64,000 bases of DNA from Saccharomycopsis malanga. Lineage: Eukaryota > Ascomycota > Saccharomycetes > Ascoideales > Saccharomycopsidaceae. The DNA lies in assembly GCA_004014935.1 (NCBI GenBank), contig CP025323.1, positions 2,557,001-2,621,000 of the forward strand, in the 5' to 3' direction. Position 1 is the first letter of the stretch, and every line of letters starts with the position of its first letter. The position numbers and the translations under genes were made by a program. Positions 36,991 through 48,601 of this stretch are shown one piece after another. The notes beneath the pieces were generated by a model. That model searched no databases, was not told where the DNA came from, and worked only from the letters and a program-made list of their open reading frames with translations.

Positions 36991-38094
36991 ATGATCTTAC
37001 TTCGTGTTCTCACTATTATTTCAATCTTAGCAGTCTCCCAGATAGCCTCGGCATTCAGTGCCCATTCAAGGGAAAACGTTGCAATTTATTGGGGCCAAAA
37101 CACTCTTGGTACCATAACCAATAAGACAAGTACTGAAGGAAATTTGACTGATTATTGTTTATCCGACAGTGTCAATATTGTCTTGCTTTCGTTTTTAGAT
37201 GTATTTCCTGGAAATGATAGCATTCCAACCTTAACCATTCATAACACCCAATATTCCAAAGAATATCAGCAGGAACTCACTACCTTGGCTAAAGAAATTG
37301 AAAAATGTCAGAAACACGACAAGATTGTCATGTTATCTCTTGGCGGTGAAGGCAACAAGTATGGTTTCAAAGACGACAATGAAGCCAAGGATTTTGCTGA
37401 AACGTTATGGCAAATGTTTGGTGATGCCAACTCTACCAAACAGGTAAGACCTTTTGGAAACGTCAAAGTCGATGGTTTTGACCTTGACATTGAAACTAAT
37501 TCAACAACCGGTTTTGAAACTCTTGCTACAAGCTTGAGAGAAAAGTTTGAAGGAGCATCTAAAAAATACTACCTCAGTGCTGCTCCTCAATGTCCATATC
37601 CAGAGAAAGCTCTTGGTGGCACTTTGAACAACACCTACTTGGACTTTGCTTTCATCCAGTTCTACAACAACAAGTTGAATTGTGATGCCAACACCGAGCA
37701 TTTTAATTGGAATACCTGGGCACAATATGCCCAAGACACTTCAGTAAACAAAGATATCAAGTTGTTTATGGGAATTCCGGGCTCTGCTGAATCTGCTGTT
37801 TCTGGCTATTTCGACGATGAAAAATTGTTGAAACAAAAAATTGAATTGGCTTCTACAAATGCTACTTTTGGAGGTGTCATGGTGTGGGATGCTTCGACTG
37901 CCCAAAACAATACTAAAATCAAGGGTGAAAGTTATCTTAAGGTCGTGAAAGATAGCCTTGCCAAAGATTTGAGTAAGAACTGGTACGCTAACGGTACTTA
38001 TGGTAAAGCCCAAAGTGGTGCTTCCATATTGAATGTTAGATTGTACAATGTAATCATTGCTGGATTGATGATTATTGGTGCTTCATTATTTTAA
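36991..38094 (+). CDS. CHT2: GH18 chitinase, GPI-anchored
   Basis: 367 aa. Signal peptide at about 1-21 (MILLRVLTIISILAVSQIASA). The GH18 barrel follows: VAIYWGQNT at the start, LSLGGEG on strand 3, the catalytic DxxDxDxE motif as DGFDLDIE at about 161-168 with Glu168 as proton donor, then the YYLSAAPQCPYP and IQFYNN strands and the closing GGVMVWDAS. The C-terminus is a GPI-attachment signal (SGASILNVRLYNVIIAGLMI), so it should sit on plasma membrane or wall and act in cell separation. The Ser/Thr-rich stalk and chitin-binding domain of longer chitinases are missing. The symbol is by analogy with the GPI-anchored Candida enzyme and is tentative. Confidence 0.88.
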   Translation: MILLRVLTIISILAVSQIASAFSAHSRENVAIYWGQNTLGTITNKTSTEGNLTDYCLSDSVNIVLLSFLDVFPGNDSIPTLTIHNTQYSKEYQQELTTLAKEIEKCQKHDKIVMLSLGGEGNKYGFKDDNEAKDFAETLWQMFGDANSTKQVRPFGNVKVDGFDLDIETNSTTGFETLATSLREKFEGASKKYYLSAAPQCPYPEKALGGTLNNTYLDFAFIQFYNNKLNCDANTEHFNWNTWAQYAQDTSVNKDIKLFMGIPGSAESAVSGYFDDEKLLKQKIELASTNATFGGVMVWDASTAQNNTKIKGESYLKVVKDSLAKDLSKNWYANGTYGKAQSGASILNVRLYNVIIAGLMIIGASLF

Positions 38095-38888
38095 GCTAAT
38101 TTTGGTTTTTAATATTACTTAGGAATTCTGTGACAGGCTCATAGAACAGTTCTTTCAATTCTTACACCTTGAGCTTTGGGTTTTTTTAAAAAATATGACC
38201 TACAGCTGTTTGATATTTATTCATTTATTTTCATCTATTCATTTTCATTAGCTTTTTCCTACGATACAACTTTTTCTGCTTTGTATACTAATATTTTCTA
38301 TCTTCCTTTTTTTTTTCTGTACTATATAGTGTTGACTAACTTTGAAACATTATTGTTTTTAATCAAGAATTTGTAGCAGTTGCTTAGATGGCTTGAATCA
38401 GTTAGCAGCCAAGTTGATCAAGTGGAAAAAATGGTGACATGTTTTTAATAATCTCAAGTATCTCTGCCACTAGACTAATGAAATACATAATGAAGCGCTG
38501 GACTTGTAATTTAATGTCCCTACAACAACAGTATAGTGATAAACTATGATACTTTTAATGTTGATGGAAAGCTATATATGAAAACGACTAATAATAAAAG
38601 ATATAGAGAAGCAGGACAGAAAAAAATAGAGCAAACAGAAGAGAAAGAATAAAAAAGTTGGCATATTCGTATGAGTGATCTATTTGAATAAATATAAGAA
38701 TAATGTGAAAAAAATTGATGCTGTTTGAAAAGGGAAAAAATGCCCAAAGATAGGAAGAACGAGGATGTGACCAGAGAACAAGGTTGAGGGATAAAACAGG
38801 TGTATATTATTTTGTCGATGACGTGGTATACTGAAGCAGCTTGTAGACTGATCAGCTATACTACAAAGCTAGCAAACGACCTTAGTTT
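38095..38888. other. Intergenic region between convergent chitinase and DOT6
   Basis: AT-rich 3' flanks; no gene seen. Confidence 0.55.
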
Positions 38889-40571
38889 TCATATCATCTT
38901 GTCATCGCTATCGGTAACGATGCTATCTGGCGATGAGCCGTTTCCCTCAGCATTGGCATCTACAGCGGTGTTTGTTGAACTAGCGGCGCTGGCGATGATT
39001 GGTGGAGCGTTTTGAGCATTTAAAGTGTTTATACTATTAGCACTACTAGCGTTTCCATTAGCACTACTGGTACTACTAGCACTTTTAGCAATGTCGCCAC
39101 TTTTGCTTGTTTGAGAAAGGGTGCGGCGCAACGAGGAAGAGATGGAGGTTCCACCGCCAATGGCGGTAGGAATGGCGGTAGTTGTGGTGTTGTAAGTTGC
39201 GCTAGGAGTGCTGGCTCCGGAACTGTCGATATGTAGTTGTCTAGAAGAAATCAAGGGAGAGGATTTAGATGAGGGAAGAGGAGAAGATGTTGTAGACTCG
39301 TTAGCCATGGTGATTTGTTTGGGTTGTTCAGAAGTGGGGTTTGCACTGGTTGTGATGGTGTTACTACTATTAGTTGCCCCGTGGGCATTCAAGTAGGAGA
39401 AGCTTGAGGTGTTGCTGTTAAGAGAGATCTGTGAGGACGCACTGAGAGTACGTGATAGAGTATGAAGCCCATAACCGTTTGTAGAATTCATACGGTCTCT
39501 GGCATGTACAGGAGCGGTATTAGTGTTGGTAGAAACAACATTTGCAGTATTGTTGGTGGGAATGTTTTGAGAATCTGTTTCCTCGCCGTAAATGCTGGTG
39601 GCAGCAGAACCAGACCGAAGCAAAGAGGAACGATGATGTGGATGCTGATCGAGTTCTTTGATACGAGCTATAATATCTTCTTCGGAGCGAGTAGGTAGCA
39701 AAATACTGAGTTCAGTGAGTGAGAGTTCACGACGACGTTTAGAAAGCAAAAGTTCGTCTTCGTCAGGTCTCCAGTCCTCGGAATATGACAGCATAAAGCC
39801 CTGAGAAAAGCTCTGTTGAGAAAAAGATGTGCCATGGGGCAAACTGCTACTGTTTGTTTCCTGGTTGTATAAATTGAAAGAGTTTTTGTTCGACGTAGAA
39901 GAATCAAGAGAAGTGAGCGAAGAAATACTGTTTGAAAGAGGATCGTTGTCAGGAGACGCAGCAGAAGGATTTGGATTGGTAGAAGAATTGAAAGACCACT
40001 GCGAATAAGTATTGAAGCTTGGATTGGACGATCTGGAACGAGCAGCGACCTGGGGCGCTTGAGAGCTGGCTGGAGAGGCATTGGACGGGTTGATGATGCT
40101 AGAAAATAACGAGGTGTTGTTTGCATTATTGAAAGACAAAAACTTGTCATCAGAATAATGTGTGACAGGTGCAGGTGATGCTGTTCTGACACCACTGCTG
40201 AGGGCGTTGAGACCAGCAAGAGCGCCTGTAATGTTGACACCATTGGATGACTGTTTCTTGGAAATTCCAGAGGGCTGTGTTGTCTGGTGAGACGTGCCAG
40301 GATTAGAGTTCTTCAAAACACCAGACCGCAAACGTCTCCATCTGAATTGACAAGCGTTTGGGGTTCTATGGGAGAAATGAGCTGCAATCTCTTTCCATCC
40401 TAGTTTTTGCTGTTCCTTGAGATGACGCAAGAGCAAGTCGTCTTGAGGATCCCAGGACGATGGGGTACGTGAAAAAGCCCTAGTAGAGGGTGCAGAGGCG
40501 CCAGACTTTGTTTCCGGAGGACTGGTGGACCCAGGGATGACAGGAGTGATCGATCTCGAAGGAGTGGTCAT
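38889..40571 (-). CDS. DOT6: Myb/SANT transcription factor Dot6/Tod6-like
   Basis: 560 aa. The Myb domain at about residues 38-85 reads SWDPQDDLLLRHLKEQQKLG and then RTPNACQFRWRRLRSG, nearly the same as in S. cerevisiae Dot6 and Tod6, which bind the PAC motif and repress ribosome-biogenesis genes under TORC1 control. A second SANT-like segment (WRPDEDELLLSKRRRELSLT) lies near residue 270. The rest is Ser/Thr/Asn-rich low-complexity sequence, with many RxxS sites that could be kinase targets. The shared upstream region with CDC19 is long (1.3 kb). ENP1 in this same window carries PAC-like sites. Confidence 0.85.
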   Translation of the reverse strand: MTTPSRSITPVIPGSTSPPETKSGASAPSTRAFSRTPSSWDPQDDLLLRHLKEQQKLGWKEIAAHFSHRTPNACQFRWRRLRSGVLKNSNPGTSHQTTQPSGISKKQSSNGVNITGALAGLNALSSGVRTASPAPVTHYSDDKFLSFNNANNTSLFSSIINPSNASPASSQAPQVAARSRSSNPSFNTYSQWSFNSSTNPNPSAASPDNDPLSNSISSLTSLDSSTSNKNSFNLYNQETNSSSLPHGTSFSQQSFSQGFMLSYSEDWRPDEDELLLSKRRRELSLTELSILLPTRSEEDIIARIKELDQHPHHRSSLLRSGSAATSIYGEETDSQNIPTNNTANVVSTNTNTAPVHARDRMNSTNGYGLHTLSRTLSASSQISLNSNTSSFSYLNAHGATNSSNTITTSANPTSEQPKQITMANESTTSSPLPSSKSSPLISSRQLHIDSSGASTPSATYNTTTTAIPTAIGGGTSISSSLRRTLSQTSKSGDIAKSASSTSSANGNASSANSINTLNAQNAPPIIASAASSTNTAVDANAEGNGSSPDSIVTDSDDKMI

Positions 40572-41864
40572 GGCTACAGTGCCAGAGATATCAGTAGAAA
40601 AACACCTATACTAATGCCATTCAAAGGCAGACTAAAACACAGCAACTGGTGATATGCAAATTGCCTCAAACAAAATATAACTAAGGGCCAGGCACAGGGC
40701 TGGAAATCGCAGTGTGTTTCCTATACTATGGTGACGTTGTTGGCAGCTTCCATTTCAAGTATCGAAAATTGGACGACAAAGCGTAAAAATTGATGCTCGA
40801 TGAGATGCCCTCTGGAGTGCGCATAGTGCGTTTCGTGCTTCGGCCGGCCACTGCGTGCTGGCGAAAAACAGTCCCAGCGGGGCCAATCAGCAGAAAGAAA
40901 TAGGGGGTAGAATGCAGGGCTCCTAACTATTTGTGAGTTTAGTGGGTTGGGACAAGTGAGATGGAAGGTTTGATTTTGATTTTGATTGATATTGCAATTT
41001 GTTATGTTGATTTGTAGTGTCAGTTTTGTAGCGTTAGTTTGTAGTCTTTGTCTGTAGTGTCAATGATGTAGTGTATTTTGATTTATTATACAATACAGCG
41101 TTACGTGGGCACCGCTAAATGCGCTTCGGAGTGCGTATCAAGTTATGATCTACCAAACACGTTCTACAATCTGATACTCTACTAGCAAACTTTACAAATG
41201 CATCTAGAAGAAATTAAAGTGGAAATTCCTTTATAATATCTAATATCACTATGTTGCAATACTCCCATAAACAAAAGCCTGATTATTCCATCTCCTTCCT
41301 TTATCAAAATGCATAGATACGGCAATATGCACGTTTCTGCATTATGGCGTATCGCCATGCACCAATCATACAGTGCCATCACTTGATAGCAATTCTATTC
41401 AGAACCATCACTTAACGGTATATAGCTGGGCTTATTTATTGTCTGGTGACGAACAGAATGTTAGTAAAAAAGGGGGGGTTGGGATTGTCGGTGGTCTGTA
41501 GTTCACTGTAGTAGTCTGTACAAGCCTGTGTTTTCCTGTAGTATGGCGTGCGAGCCGCAACTACCACTGGCAAGCGATGGGGGAGCATCAGGCAATGGTC
41601 GATGGTTGAAATTTTTCATACATTTTTCCCATACAAATTGCCATACAGAGACTGACCAACTCAATCCAGGAGGGACATCCGTTGATGGCCGCTTGCTTTT
41701 TTATTTTTTTTCCTAGTAGTTGTTTTTTTTCCCATCTTTTTATCCTTTATAAGTAGGACAAATCTCCCAAACTCTGATTTTGTTTCGATTGTTTTCTTAT
41801 ACTTTTGCTGTTAACCGTTTGCTACTACGCATATCTTCCACACTACTCATATATACAATACACA
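40572..41864. promoter_or_regulatory. Long divergent promoter between DOT6 and CDC19
   Basis: 1293 bp without a gene, long for this window, as expected for a strong glycolytic promoter. It has two clusters of TGTAG repeats (41010-41075 and 41500-41540), a G7 tract near 41470, and a TTATAAGTA TATA-like box near 41748, about 115 bp before the CDC19 start. Confidence 0.6.
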
Positions 41865-43379
41865 ATGGCTCCAACTCAATTGGAATGGTTGTCTGGCTTG
41901 AATGTCACCGACACTCCAGACAAGTACTACCGTCGTTCCTCGATCATTGGTACTATTGGTCCAAAGACCAACAATGTCGACACCTTGGTCAAGTTGCGTA
42001 AGGCTGGTTTGAACATTGTCCGTATGAACTTTTCCCACGGTTCCTACGAGTACCACCAGAGTGTCATTGACAATGCCAGAAAGAGTGAAGAAGTCTTTCC
42101 AAGCAGACCTTTGGCCATTGCTCTTGACACCAAGGGTCCAGAAATCAGAACTGGTACTACCATTAATGACACAGATTATTCAATTCCTCCAAACCATGAG
42201 ATGATCTTCACCACTGATGACGAATACAAGTTGAAGTGTGATGACAAGGTCTATTATATTGATTACAAGAACATCACCAAAGTCATTGACGTTGGTAGAA
42301 TCATCTATGTTGACGATGGTGTCTTGTCCTTTGAGGTTCTTGAGGTCGTTGACGACAAGACTTTGAGAGTCAAGTCTTTGAACGCTGGTAAAATCTCTTC
42401 CCACAAAGGTGTTAACCTTCCTGGCACTGATGTTGACTTGCCTGCTCTTTCCGAAAAGGACAAGGCTGATTTACGTTTCGGTGTCAAGAACAAGGTCCAT
42501 ATGGTTTTTGCTTCTTTCATCAGAACTGCCAATGATGTTCTTGAAATTAGAAAAGTCCTTGGTGAAGACGGTAAAGACATCCAAATCATCTCCAAGATTG
42601 AGAACCAACAAGGTGTCAACAACTTTGATGCTATTTTGCGTGTTACAGATGGTGTTATGGTTGCTAGAGGTGATTTGGGTATTGAAATCCCAGCTCCTCA
42701 AGTTTTCATTGCTCAAAAGAAACTTATTGCTAAATGTAACTTGGCTGGTAAACCATGTATCTGTGCTACCCAGATGTTGGAATCCATGACCTACAATCCT
42801 CGTCCAACCAGAGCTGAGGTCTCCGATGTTGGTAACGCTATTCTTGATGGCGCAGACTGTGTCATGTTGAGTGGTGAGACCGCCAAAGGTAACTATCCAA
42901 TCGAAGCTGTCACCATGATGCATCACACTGCTTTGCTTGCCGAGAAAGCTATTCCTTACGCTGCTCTTTATAATGACATTCTTTCTTTACAAGCTCGTCC
43001 AACCGAAACCGTTGAGACCATTGCTTCTGCTGCTGTCAGTGCTTCTTACGAACAGAACGCCAAGGCCATCATTGTCTTGTCAACTTCTGGTACTAGTGCC
43101 AGATTATGTTCTAAGTACAGACCAACTTGTCCTATCATCATGATCACCAGAAACAAGCATTCTGCCAGATACTCTCACTTGTATAGAGGTGTTTACCCAT
43201 TGTCTTACGATAAAGAAGCTCTTCCAGACTGGCGTGCTGATGTCGAAGTCAGATTGAAGGCTGCCATTGAAGAAGCTAAGAAAATGCACATGGTCACTGA
43301 AGGTGACACCGTCATCGCCGTCCAGGGATGGACTAAGGGTTTGGGTCACACCAACACTTTGAGAATCTTGACTGTTTGA
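41865..43379 (+). CDS. CDC19: Pyruvate kinase
   Basis: 504 aa, standard length. Catalyses phosphoenolpyruvate + ADP to pyruvate + ATP, the last step of glycolysis. The ATG at 41865 gives the family start [13 protein letters not shown]; upstream in-frame sequence lacks an ATG. Visible motifs: [31 protein letters not shown], the active-site lysine in [25 protein letters not shown], and ATQMLESM. Codon use is strongly biased to TTG for Leu and AGA/CGT for Arg, with no in-frame CTG that I could find, as expected for a highly expressed gene in a CUG-Ser yeast. Confidence 0.98.
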   Translation: MAPTQLEWLSGLNVTDTPDKYYRRSSIIGTIGPKTNNVDTLVKLRKAGLNIVRMNFSHGSYEYHQSVIDNARKSEEVFPSRPLAIALDTKGPEIRTGTTINDTDYSIPPNHEMIFTTDDEYKLKCDDKVYYIDYKNITKVIDVGRIIYVDDGVLSFEVLEVVDDKTLRVKSLNAGKISSHKGVNLPGTDVDLPALSEKDKADLRFGVKNKVHMVFASFIRTANDVLEIRKVLGEDGKDIQIISKIENQQGVNNFDAILRVTDGVMVARGDLGIEIPAPQVFIAQKKLIAKCNLAGKPCICATQMLESMTYNPRPTRAEVSDVGNAILDGADCVMLSGETAKGNYPIEAVTMMHHTALLAEKAIPYAALYNDILSLQARPTETVETIASAAVSASYEQNAKAIIVLSTSGTSARLCSKYRPTCPIIMITRNKHSARYSHLYRGVYPLSYDKEALPDWRADVEVRLKAAIEEAKKMHMVTEGDTVIAVQGWTKGLGHTNTLRILTV

Positions 43380-44012
43380 ATTTGTTTTTAGTTTTGTCAT
43401 TTTATTATTATGAATACATGAGATTTCCTATGTTGTTTTGAATGTTTTGTAGTTACGCGCGCAACATTACCAACTTGTAAATGAGTTATGGCTAAACTAA
43501 TGGCTTCGCCTATTTTTGGCTTTGGCAGCTTTTAGATCAGTAAATAGTATATAGTGAGATTTTTTACAGAAATTTGCCAAAAAGTAATATTTGTACTCAT
43601 AGCACCATCATTACCATGAGGAATTTTTAAACTTCAAAAATGTCTTAGAAAAATATCCAAATAATTGTAATTTAAGTTGGGATAAAAAAAGATTGAATAA
43701 TTTCAAAAATTCTTTATAGTTTGCTTTTTCTCATACATGACAAGTGCATTTTTTATTTCCAAGCATATTTTCGGTATCAATAAACTGGTAAATGAGAGAG
43801 TTCTTTTGGTTTGCCTTAATACATTTGCCAGGGCTAATATTCTTTTTAGGGGAAAATATACTGGAAAGGTTATAATACGTTAGATTCAATAATATCTTAT
43901 TACAGGCGCCATTTCAGTCCTCTTTTCATTTCTATTACATTTGAATCTTGTAATTTCAAAACACTACGCATTTACCAAACCACCATTTTGATAACTTACT
44001 TTCAATACAAAT

Positions 44013-44049
<37 letters not shown>

Positions 44050-44407
44050 TTCCATTTTTTACTTTTCACTACTTTAACATGTAGCTTGCAATTTTCATCT
44101 TTCAACATGCACTTTTCAAACAACATGCATATTAACATGAGAAAGCATGGTTTATCGTCTTTCCGATTACTACCATCTCGTGGTTTCAAAGAGTAACATG
44201 CTTTACGAGTCGTTTAAAAGGATACCCCAATCTACAATATGTATACCAAACTAGGAATCTTATCCGCATCACGCGCAGTTGTTCATATTTTCATCTATTT
44301 TTCATTGTAGCGTAAGACTCATTCTTCTATATCCGATCCACCTGTTGGTCAATTATTGCTATTTTTTGCTATTTTGCTCAACGCCAGCCGCACCCTCGCC
44401 CCACAAA
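43380..44407. other. Intergenic region between CDC19 and the MFS gene
   Basis: 1 kb. Contains a (TA)n tract of about 30 bp near 44014-44045 and several ATGCA/CATGCA words at 44080-44160 in the transporter promoter. No gene seen. Confidence 0.6.
44014..44045. repeat. (TA)n microsatellite
   Basis: About 15 uninterrupted TA units. Confidence 0.9.
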
Positions 44408-46273
44408 ATGGCGAGCATCTCCTCTAGTATCTCCTCAAGTGTTCTCTCGGCACGCGATGCTGATAACCACTATCATCAAAGCTTTACAGACCTAGAAAAG
44501 CAGCAAGAGGGTCCTAATCGGAAAGAGGCCGCTGTGCGAGATGTCAATCTCCATAATGACATTGCTGGTTCAGATAACCAAAATGATGACAACGACAACC
44601 TATTGTCTCGTGAGCTTACTCAACATGCCACTCATGAGGTTCCTTTGAGACTTCTGGGGGTTGTAGATGATGCTGTGTCTCGACAGCTTTCTCGAGTCTC
44701 TAACCAGCATTCTTTGGCAGCAAGGACAAATACCAACAATACCATGGCTCTTTCGAGAACCAAATCAGTTCCAAAAAACTACAATCCTAATTTAAATCTT
44801 TCCCCACGTCATAAGCTTCTTATTGTCTTGTTTTCCTCGCTCTCTGGCTTCTTGTCACCCATGTCGGGTCTTGCCTTTCTTCCTGCCGTGCCTGCAATTG
44901 CCAGCCAGTTTAACACCACAGGTACTATTATTAATGTTTCCAATGCTGTCTACATGGTTTTCATGATGACATCGCCTTGTATTTTTTCTCCTTTGAGTGA
45001 CATTTATGGACGCAGACCAATCTTTTTATCTTGTCTTGTCTGTTATACCATTTCATCTGTTCTTGTTGGTGTGTCTCAAAACCTTGCAATGTTCTTTGTT
45101 TTCCGTTGTACTACCGCTATCTTTGGCACGGCATTCTTTTCTGTTGGTGCCCACGTCATTGGTGACATTTATTTGCCTGTGGAACGTGGCACTGCCATTG
45201 GCCTAAATGTATTGGGGTCACAACTAGGACCTGCAATCGGTCCAATTTTGGGTGGCATCATCGTTACATGGGCGTCATGGCGTATCATTTTCTTTGTCAT
45301 GGCTGGAATCGGTGTCTTCAACTTTATAGGAGTTTTCTTCATCATTCCAGAGACATGCCGAGAAACAAAAATGCAGCAGATTCTCAGGGAAACAAATTCT
45401 CTGAAAAAATTTGTGTTTGTTCCATTCAATCCTATTCGCCTTCTAAACTCTTTCCGTTATCCTAATCTCATTCTCGCTGGTGTCATCAGTTGCTCTATGC
45501 TTTACAGCATGTACAATTTGCTTACTCCAATCAGATATGTTGTTGATCCACGTTTCAACCTCACCACTCCAATCTACGGTGCTCTATTTTACCTTGCTCC
45601 TGGGTGTGGCTTTCTTCTTGGTCCCTTTGTTGGCGGCCGTTACGCTGACTACACTGTGAAAAAGTGGATCAAAATCAAAGGTCATCGTGTTCCTGAAGAC
45701 CGTATTCGTAGTTGCATTTGGGTACTACTTTTTGTTATGCCTGCTACCATCTTTATCTACGGCTGGTCTTTGCAATATGAGAAAGGAGGTTATGCTGTTC
45801 CTATCATCGCCTTATTTTTCTATGCCGTTGGACAGACTATTACATTTCCTTCAGTAAATACATACTGTGTTGACTCCATGCCCGAGCTTCTGGGCGATGC
45901 CATTGGTGGAAACTACTTTATTCGCTACTTTCTTGCTATTGCCAGTTCAGCTAGTTGCTTGCCTGCCATCGAAACAATTGGTGTTGGTTGGTGTTGCTCT
46001 ATTGGCGCCTTCATTTGCATTGCCGGCGGTATCGCCTCTATTTTGCTTGTCCGCTACGGTGAACAGTGGAGAAAAGAGGCTTTGATTAGAAATGGTTTGC
46101 GTAAACCCGAAGATTTTTTCCGCGATGACAAATTGAATGCCGTGTACCGTAGTAAAGAAAGAAGAGGTATCGTTGGGAAGGTGCAGAGGTTGGGAAAAAA
46201 AGGGTTTCCGGTAAGTCATTCTAATACTTTACCTCCTTCAGAAAACAAAGTTTGTGAAAAGTCCCACAAGTAG
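44408..46273 (+). CDS. Major facilitator drug:H+ antiporter (DHA1 family, Qdr3/Dtr1-like)
   Basis: 621 aa from the ATG at 44408; the upstream extension needs a TTG. A polar N-terminus of about 130 residues precedes 12 predicted membrane spans. The DHA1 hallmarks are present: FSPLSDIYGRRPIFL between spans 2 and 3, RGTAIGLNVLGSQLGPAIGP (span 5 motif C), and WRIIFFVMAGIG. SPMSGLAFLPAVPAIASQF fits the Qdr/Dtr branch, which exports drugs, polyamines or spore-wall precursors. One CTG codon in ELLGDAIGGNYFIRY lies where related transporters may have Ser, weakly favouring the CUG-Ser code. Substrate cannot be told. Confidence 0.85.
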   Translation: MASISSSISSSVLSARDADNHYHQSFTDLEKQQEGPNRKEAAVRDVNLHNDIAGSDNQNDDNDNLLSRELTQHATHEVPLRLLGVVDDAVSRQLSRVSNQHSLAARTNTNNTMALSRTKSVPKNYNPNLNLSPRHKLLIVLFSSLSGFLSPMSGLAFLPAVPAIASQFNTTGTIINVSNAVYMVFMMTSPCIFSPLSDIYGRRPIFLSCLVCYTISSVLVGVSQNLAMFFVFRCTTAIFGTAFFSVGAHVIGDIYLPVERGTAIGLNVLGSQLGPAIGPILGGIIVTWASWRIIFFVMAGIGVFNFIGVFFIIPETCRETKMQQILRETNSLKKFVFVPFNPIRLLNSFRYPNLILAGVISCSMLYSMYNLLTPIRYVVDPRFNLTTPIYGALFYLAPGCGFLLGPFVGGRYADYTVKKWIKIKGHRVPEDRIRSCIWVLLFVMPATIFIYGWSLQYEKGGYAVPIIALFFYAVGQTITFPSVNTYCVDSMPELLGDAIGGNYFIRYFLAIASSASCLPAIETIGVGWCCSIGAFICIAGGIASILLVRYGEQWRKEALIRNGLRKPEDFFRDDKLNAVYRSKERRGIVGKVQRLGKKGFPVSHSNTLPPSENKVCEKSHK

Positions 46274-47194
46274 AACCTTTTTTTTTCAATCAATAATTTT
46301 CGTTTTTGTTTAATTCAAATCATAGAAAATAATGTTACAGTTTACTACCCAAATTATATTATTTGTTTTTTGTTCTGTTAGGTTTCTTTGTTCTGCACTT
46401 CAATAATTAGATCTTATTTAAACCACTTTTTCTGTTTCTTTAAAAACACATTGTTCTCTCAATAACTATCTCGTAGGCTTTTTAATGCACGTTCATGCAT
46501 GTTGAGACTTCAATAGAATAGCGAATGCATGATTATGCAAGGTTGAGGTTTGACATCTATCCATACTGTAATAGTTATTAAGGTGTCTATCTTTTGTCAA
46601 TTCTCCCAATAGTACAATACATAACAATTATGAAGATCATCTTTTGACCAAAAAATATCTTCAATCTCAAAGGTAAAGTTTCAATAAAAATTAAACAATT
46701 TGTAAGTAATATCAATCATCGTTTATAACCATTTAGTTTTAACTTGAATATTGATGATAAAAAATGGTCTTAACTTGATAATTTTTGGCTCACCAAAAAT
46801 GGTATTTGCGGTACAAAATAAAAAATCATCCGAAGTTTTCTTTCACTGTTGAAGACATGTACATAACTATGCCAAGGTATCCATTTGACCCTTTTGCACC
46901 AGAAGCTCCTCTGTATTCACCAAATAAAAGTACTTTTTGCTAAAACCTCTATTGTTTATGAAACTTTCAGTATAATAAATAACATTGAAACTACCCAATA
47001 TTATAAGAATTAGGAAAATGTTAGAGATAAAATAAAAATAAAAAAAAAAAAAACATAAATTTAGCAAAAGAAAAGAGACCCAACATCTAAACAAACCAAA
47101 CCAAACCAAAATTAGTAAATTGTAACAAAAAAAAAAAAAAAACAAAAAAAAAAACATAAAAACAAATATTTATACGTGTATGACTTAATGATTG
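46274..47194. other. Intergenic region between convergent MFS and F-box genes
   Basis: AT-rich with long A runs near 47040 and 47130. TGCATG words occur near 46490-46535. No gene seen. Confidence 0.55.
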
Positions 47195-48127
47195 TCATGC
47201 AATCAGCGACAGTTGATTCATTCTTTCAAAAAAAAGTTTTTTGTTTTTTATCTTTATATTCAGTAACACTAGAATGTCGCTTTTCATCATTGTCGATGTT
47301 TTTTCGTGTGCCATGTTTTCATTTAACTGAGCGATAATGTTGTTTATCCTTGAAGATCGTTTAACTGAATTATTGCTATTTTCAGCCAACGAAGTCTGTT
47401 TACGGCACCGAAAAGCTCTTATATTATAACGGTAACTATTTACCAAGTTTTTGAGAACATCTTCTATTAAATTTTTTTTCAAAACTTTTATTTGTCCACT
47501 AATGTGACAATTTACAGTTGGCTTGATGATGCCTTTTTCAAGGAGCAGCTTCCTGCTTGGCCGTTGGGCAAGTTTGATTGTAAGTTGCACTTTAACTGCC
47601 CGGAGATTGAGCACTTTTAACAACACTAACTGGTGAGATACAAACCGGTTGAAAAGAGACTCGACATAGATTCCAGGGGCTCGGGTGAGTAAAATGTTTT
47701 GCATAAATGCATTATGGCTGAGGAATTCAATTCGGGACTCCCTATCCAAATAAAGGGGCAATCTTCTCCCTTCTATTTGATAGCCGTTAATATTATAATT
47801 ATCGCCATCATCTTTCCACACCCTAATAGTTTCTCTTAAAAACGGTTTGATTTGCGTTTTTATGCGAAGTTGGGTAAGATAGTTTTTATTATTACCTACT
47901 AGATACCGAAAATAACGGTTGACCTTGGTCAAGTTAGAAAGGTCTTCATAACCAACAAATTGGCATATTTGTAAAAACAATTCTGGAGGCAAATTGGCGG
48001 CATTTTTGAATAAACACTCCCGTTTACCCTCATGCTCCCAATATGCATCTTTTTCCCTGTCAACTTCACAGGACTCTGGGTAGTTACGGTGAATTCCCGT
48101 AACAAGTTTGCTGCATTCTTGCCGCAT
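47195..48127 (-). CDS. F-box protein of unknown target
   Basis: 310 aa from the ATG at 48127; the longer frame uses a GTG. An F-box lies at about residues 43-85: LPPELFLQICQFVGYEDLSN followed by LTKVNRYFRYLV. F-box proteins bind Skp1 in SCF ubiquitin ligases. The remainder is Lys/Arg-rich with no repeats such as LRR or WD40, so the substrate-binding part is unrecognised. Confidence 0.72.
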   Translation of the reverse strand: MRQECSKLVTGIHRNYPESCEVDREKDAYWEHEGKRECLFKNAANLPPELFLQICQFVGYEDLSNLTKVNRYFRYLVGNNKNYLTQLRIKTQIKPFLRETIRVWKDDGDNYNINGYQIEGRRLPLYLDRESRIEFLSHNAFMQNILLTRAPGIYVESLFNRFVSHQLVLLKVLNLRAVKVQLTIKLAQRPSRKLLLEKGIIKPTVNCHISGQIKVLKKNLIEDVLKNLVNSYRYNIRAFRCRKQTSLAENSNNSVKRSSRINNIIAQLNENMAHEKTSTMMKSDILVLLNIKIKNKKLFFERMNQLSLIA

Positions 48128-48601
48128 CACTGAGCACTCTATGGAGCCAATCACCAGAAAGCCGCTATAAAAAACTTTCTTTACACTTAAAAGAGCCTGA
48201 AAAGAGGTGGCATGCTATCATTCTTAATATATACATGTGGTGTCCCAATTTTTGCTAAGCGCATTACTTGCCTCATCGATGACGCGATGATCATCACACT
48301 ACTGCATGCAGTTGCATCCACAGGGCTGCACCATAATAAGTCTTTTATAGTACTATATATCTTCTGAAGTGAATAGGCATATTTTCAAGGCCAAAGAGGG
48401 CATTTGCTTAAATGTGTTTTTACTGGTTTTATAAGATTGCCTGGAATAGTGGAGAGTTGCTGTTCAAATGCAACAGTAACAGATTTTAACAAGTACAAAA
48501 CTGAATTCATTTGAAACAACTGATAGTCTATTTTAACTATTTACCCTCGTATGTCTATCAATATATTATTTACATAGTGCTAAATTATTTGTACATGATG
48601 G
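48128..48601. other. Intergenic region between F-box gene and NAM2
   Basis: 474 bp, promoter of the F-box gene and 3' flank of NAM2. An ACTGCATGCAGT palindrome lies near 48300. No gene seen. Confidence 0.5.
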
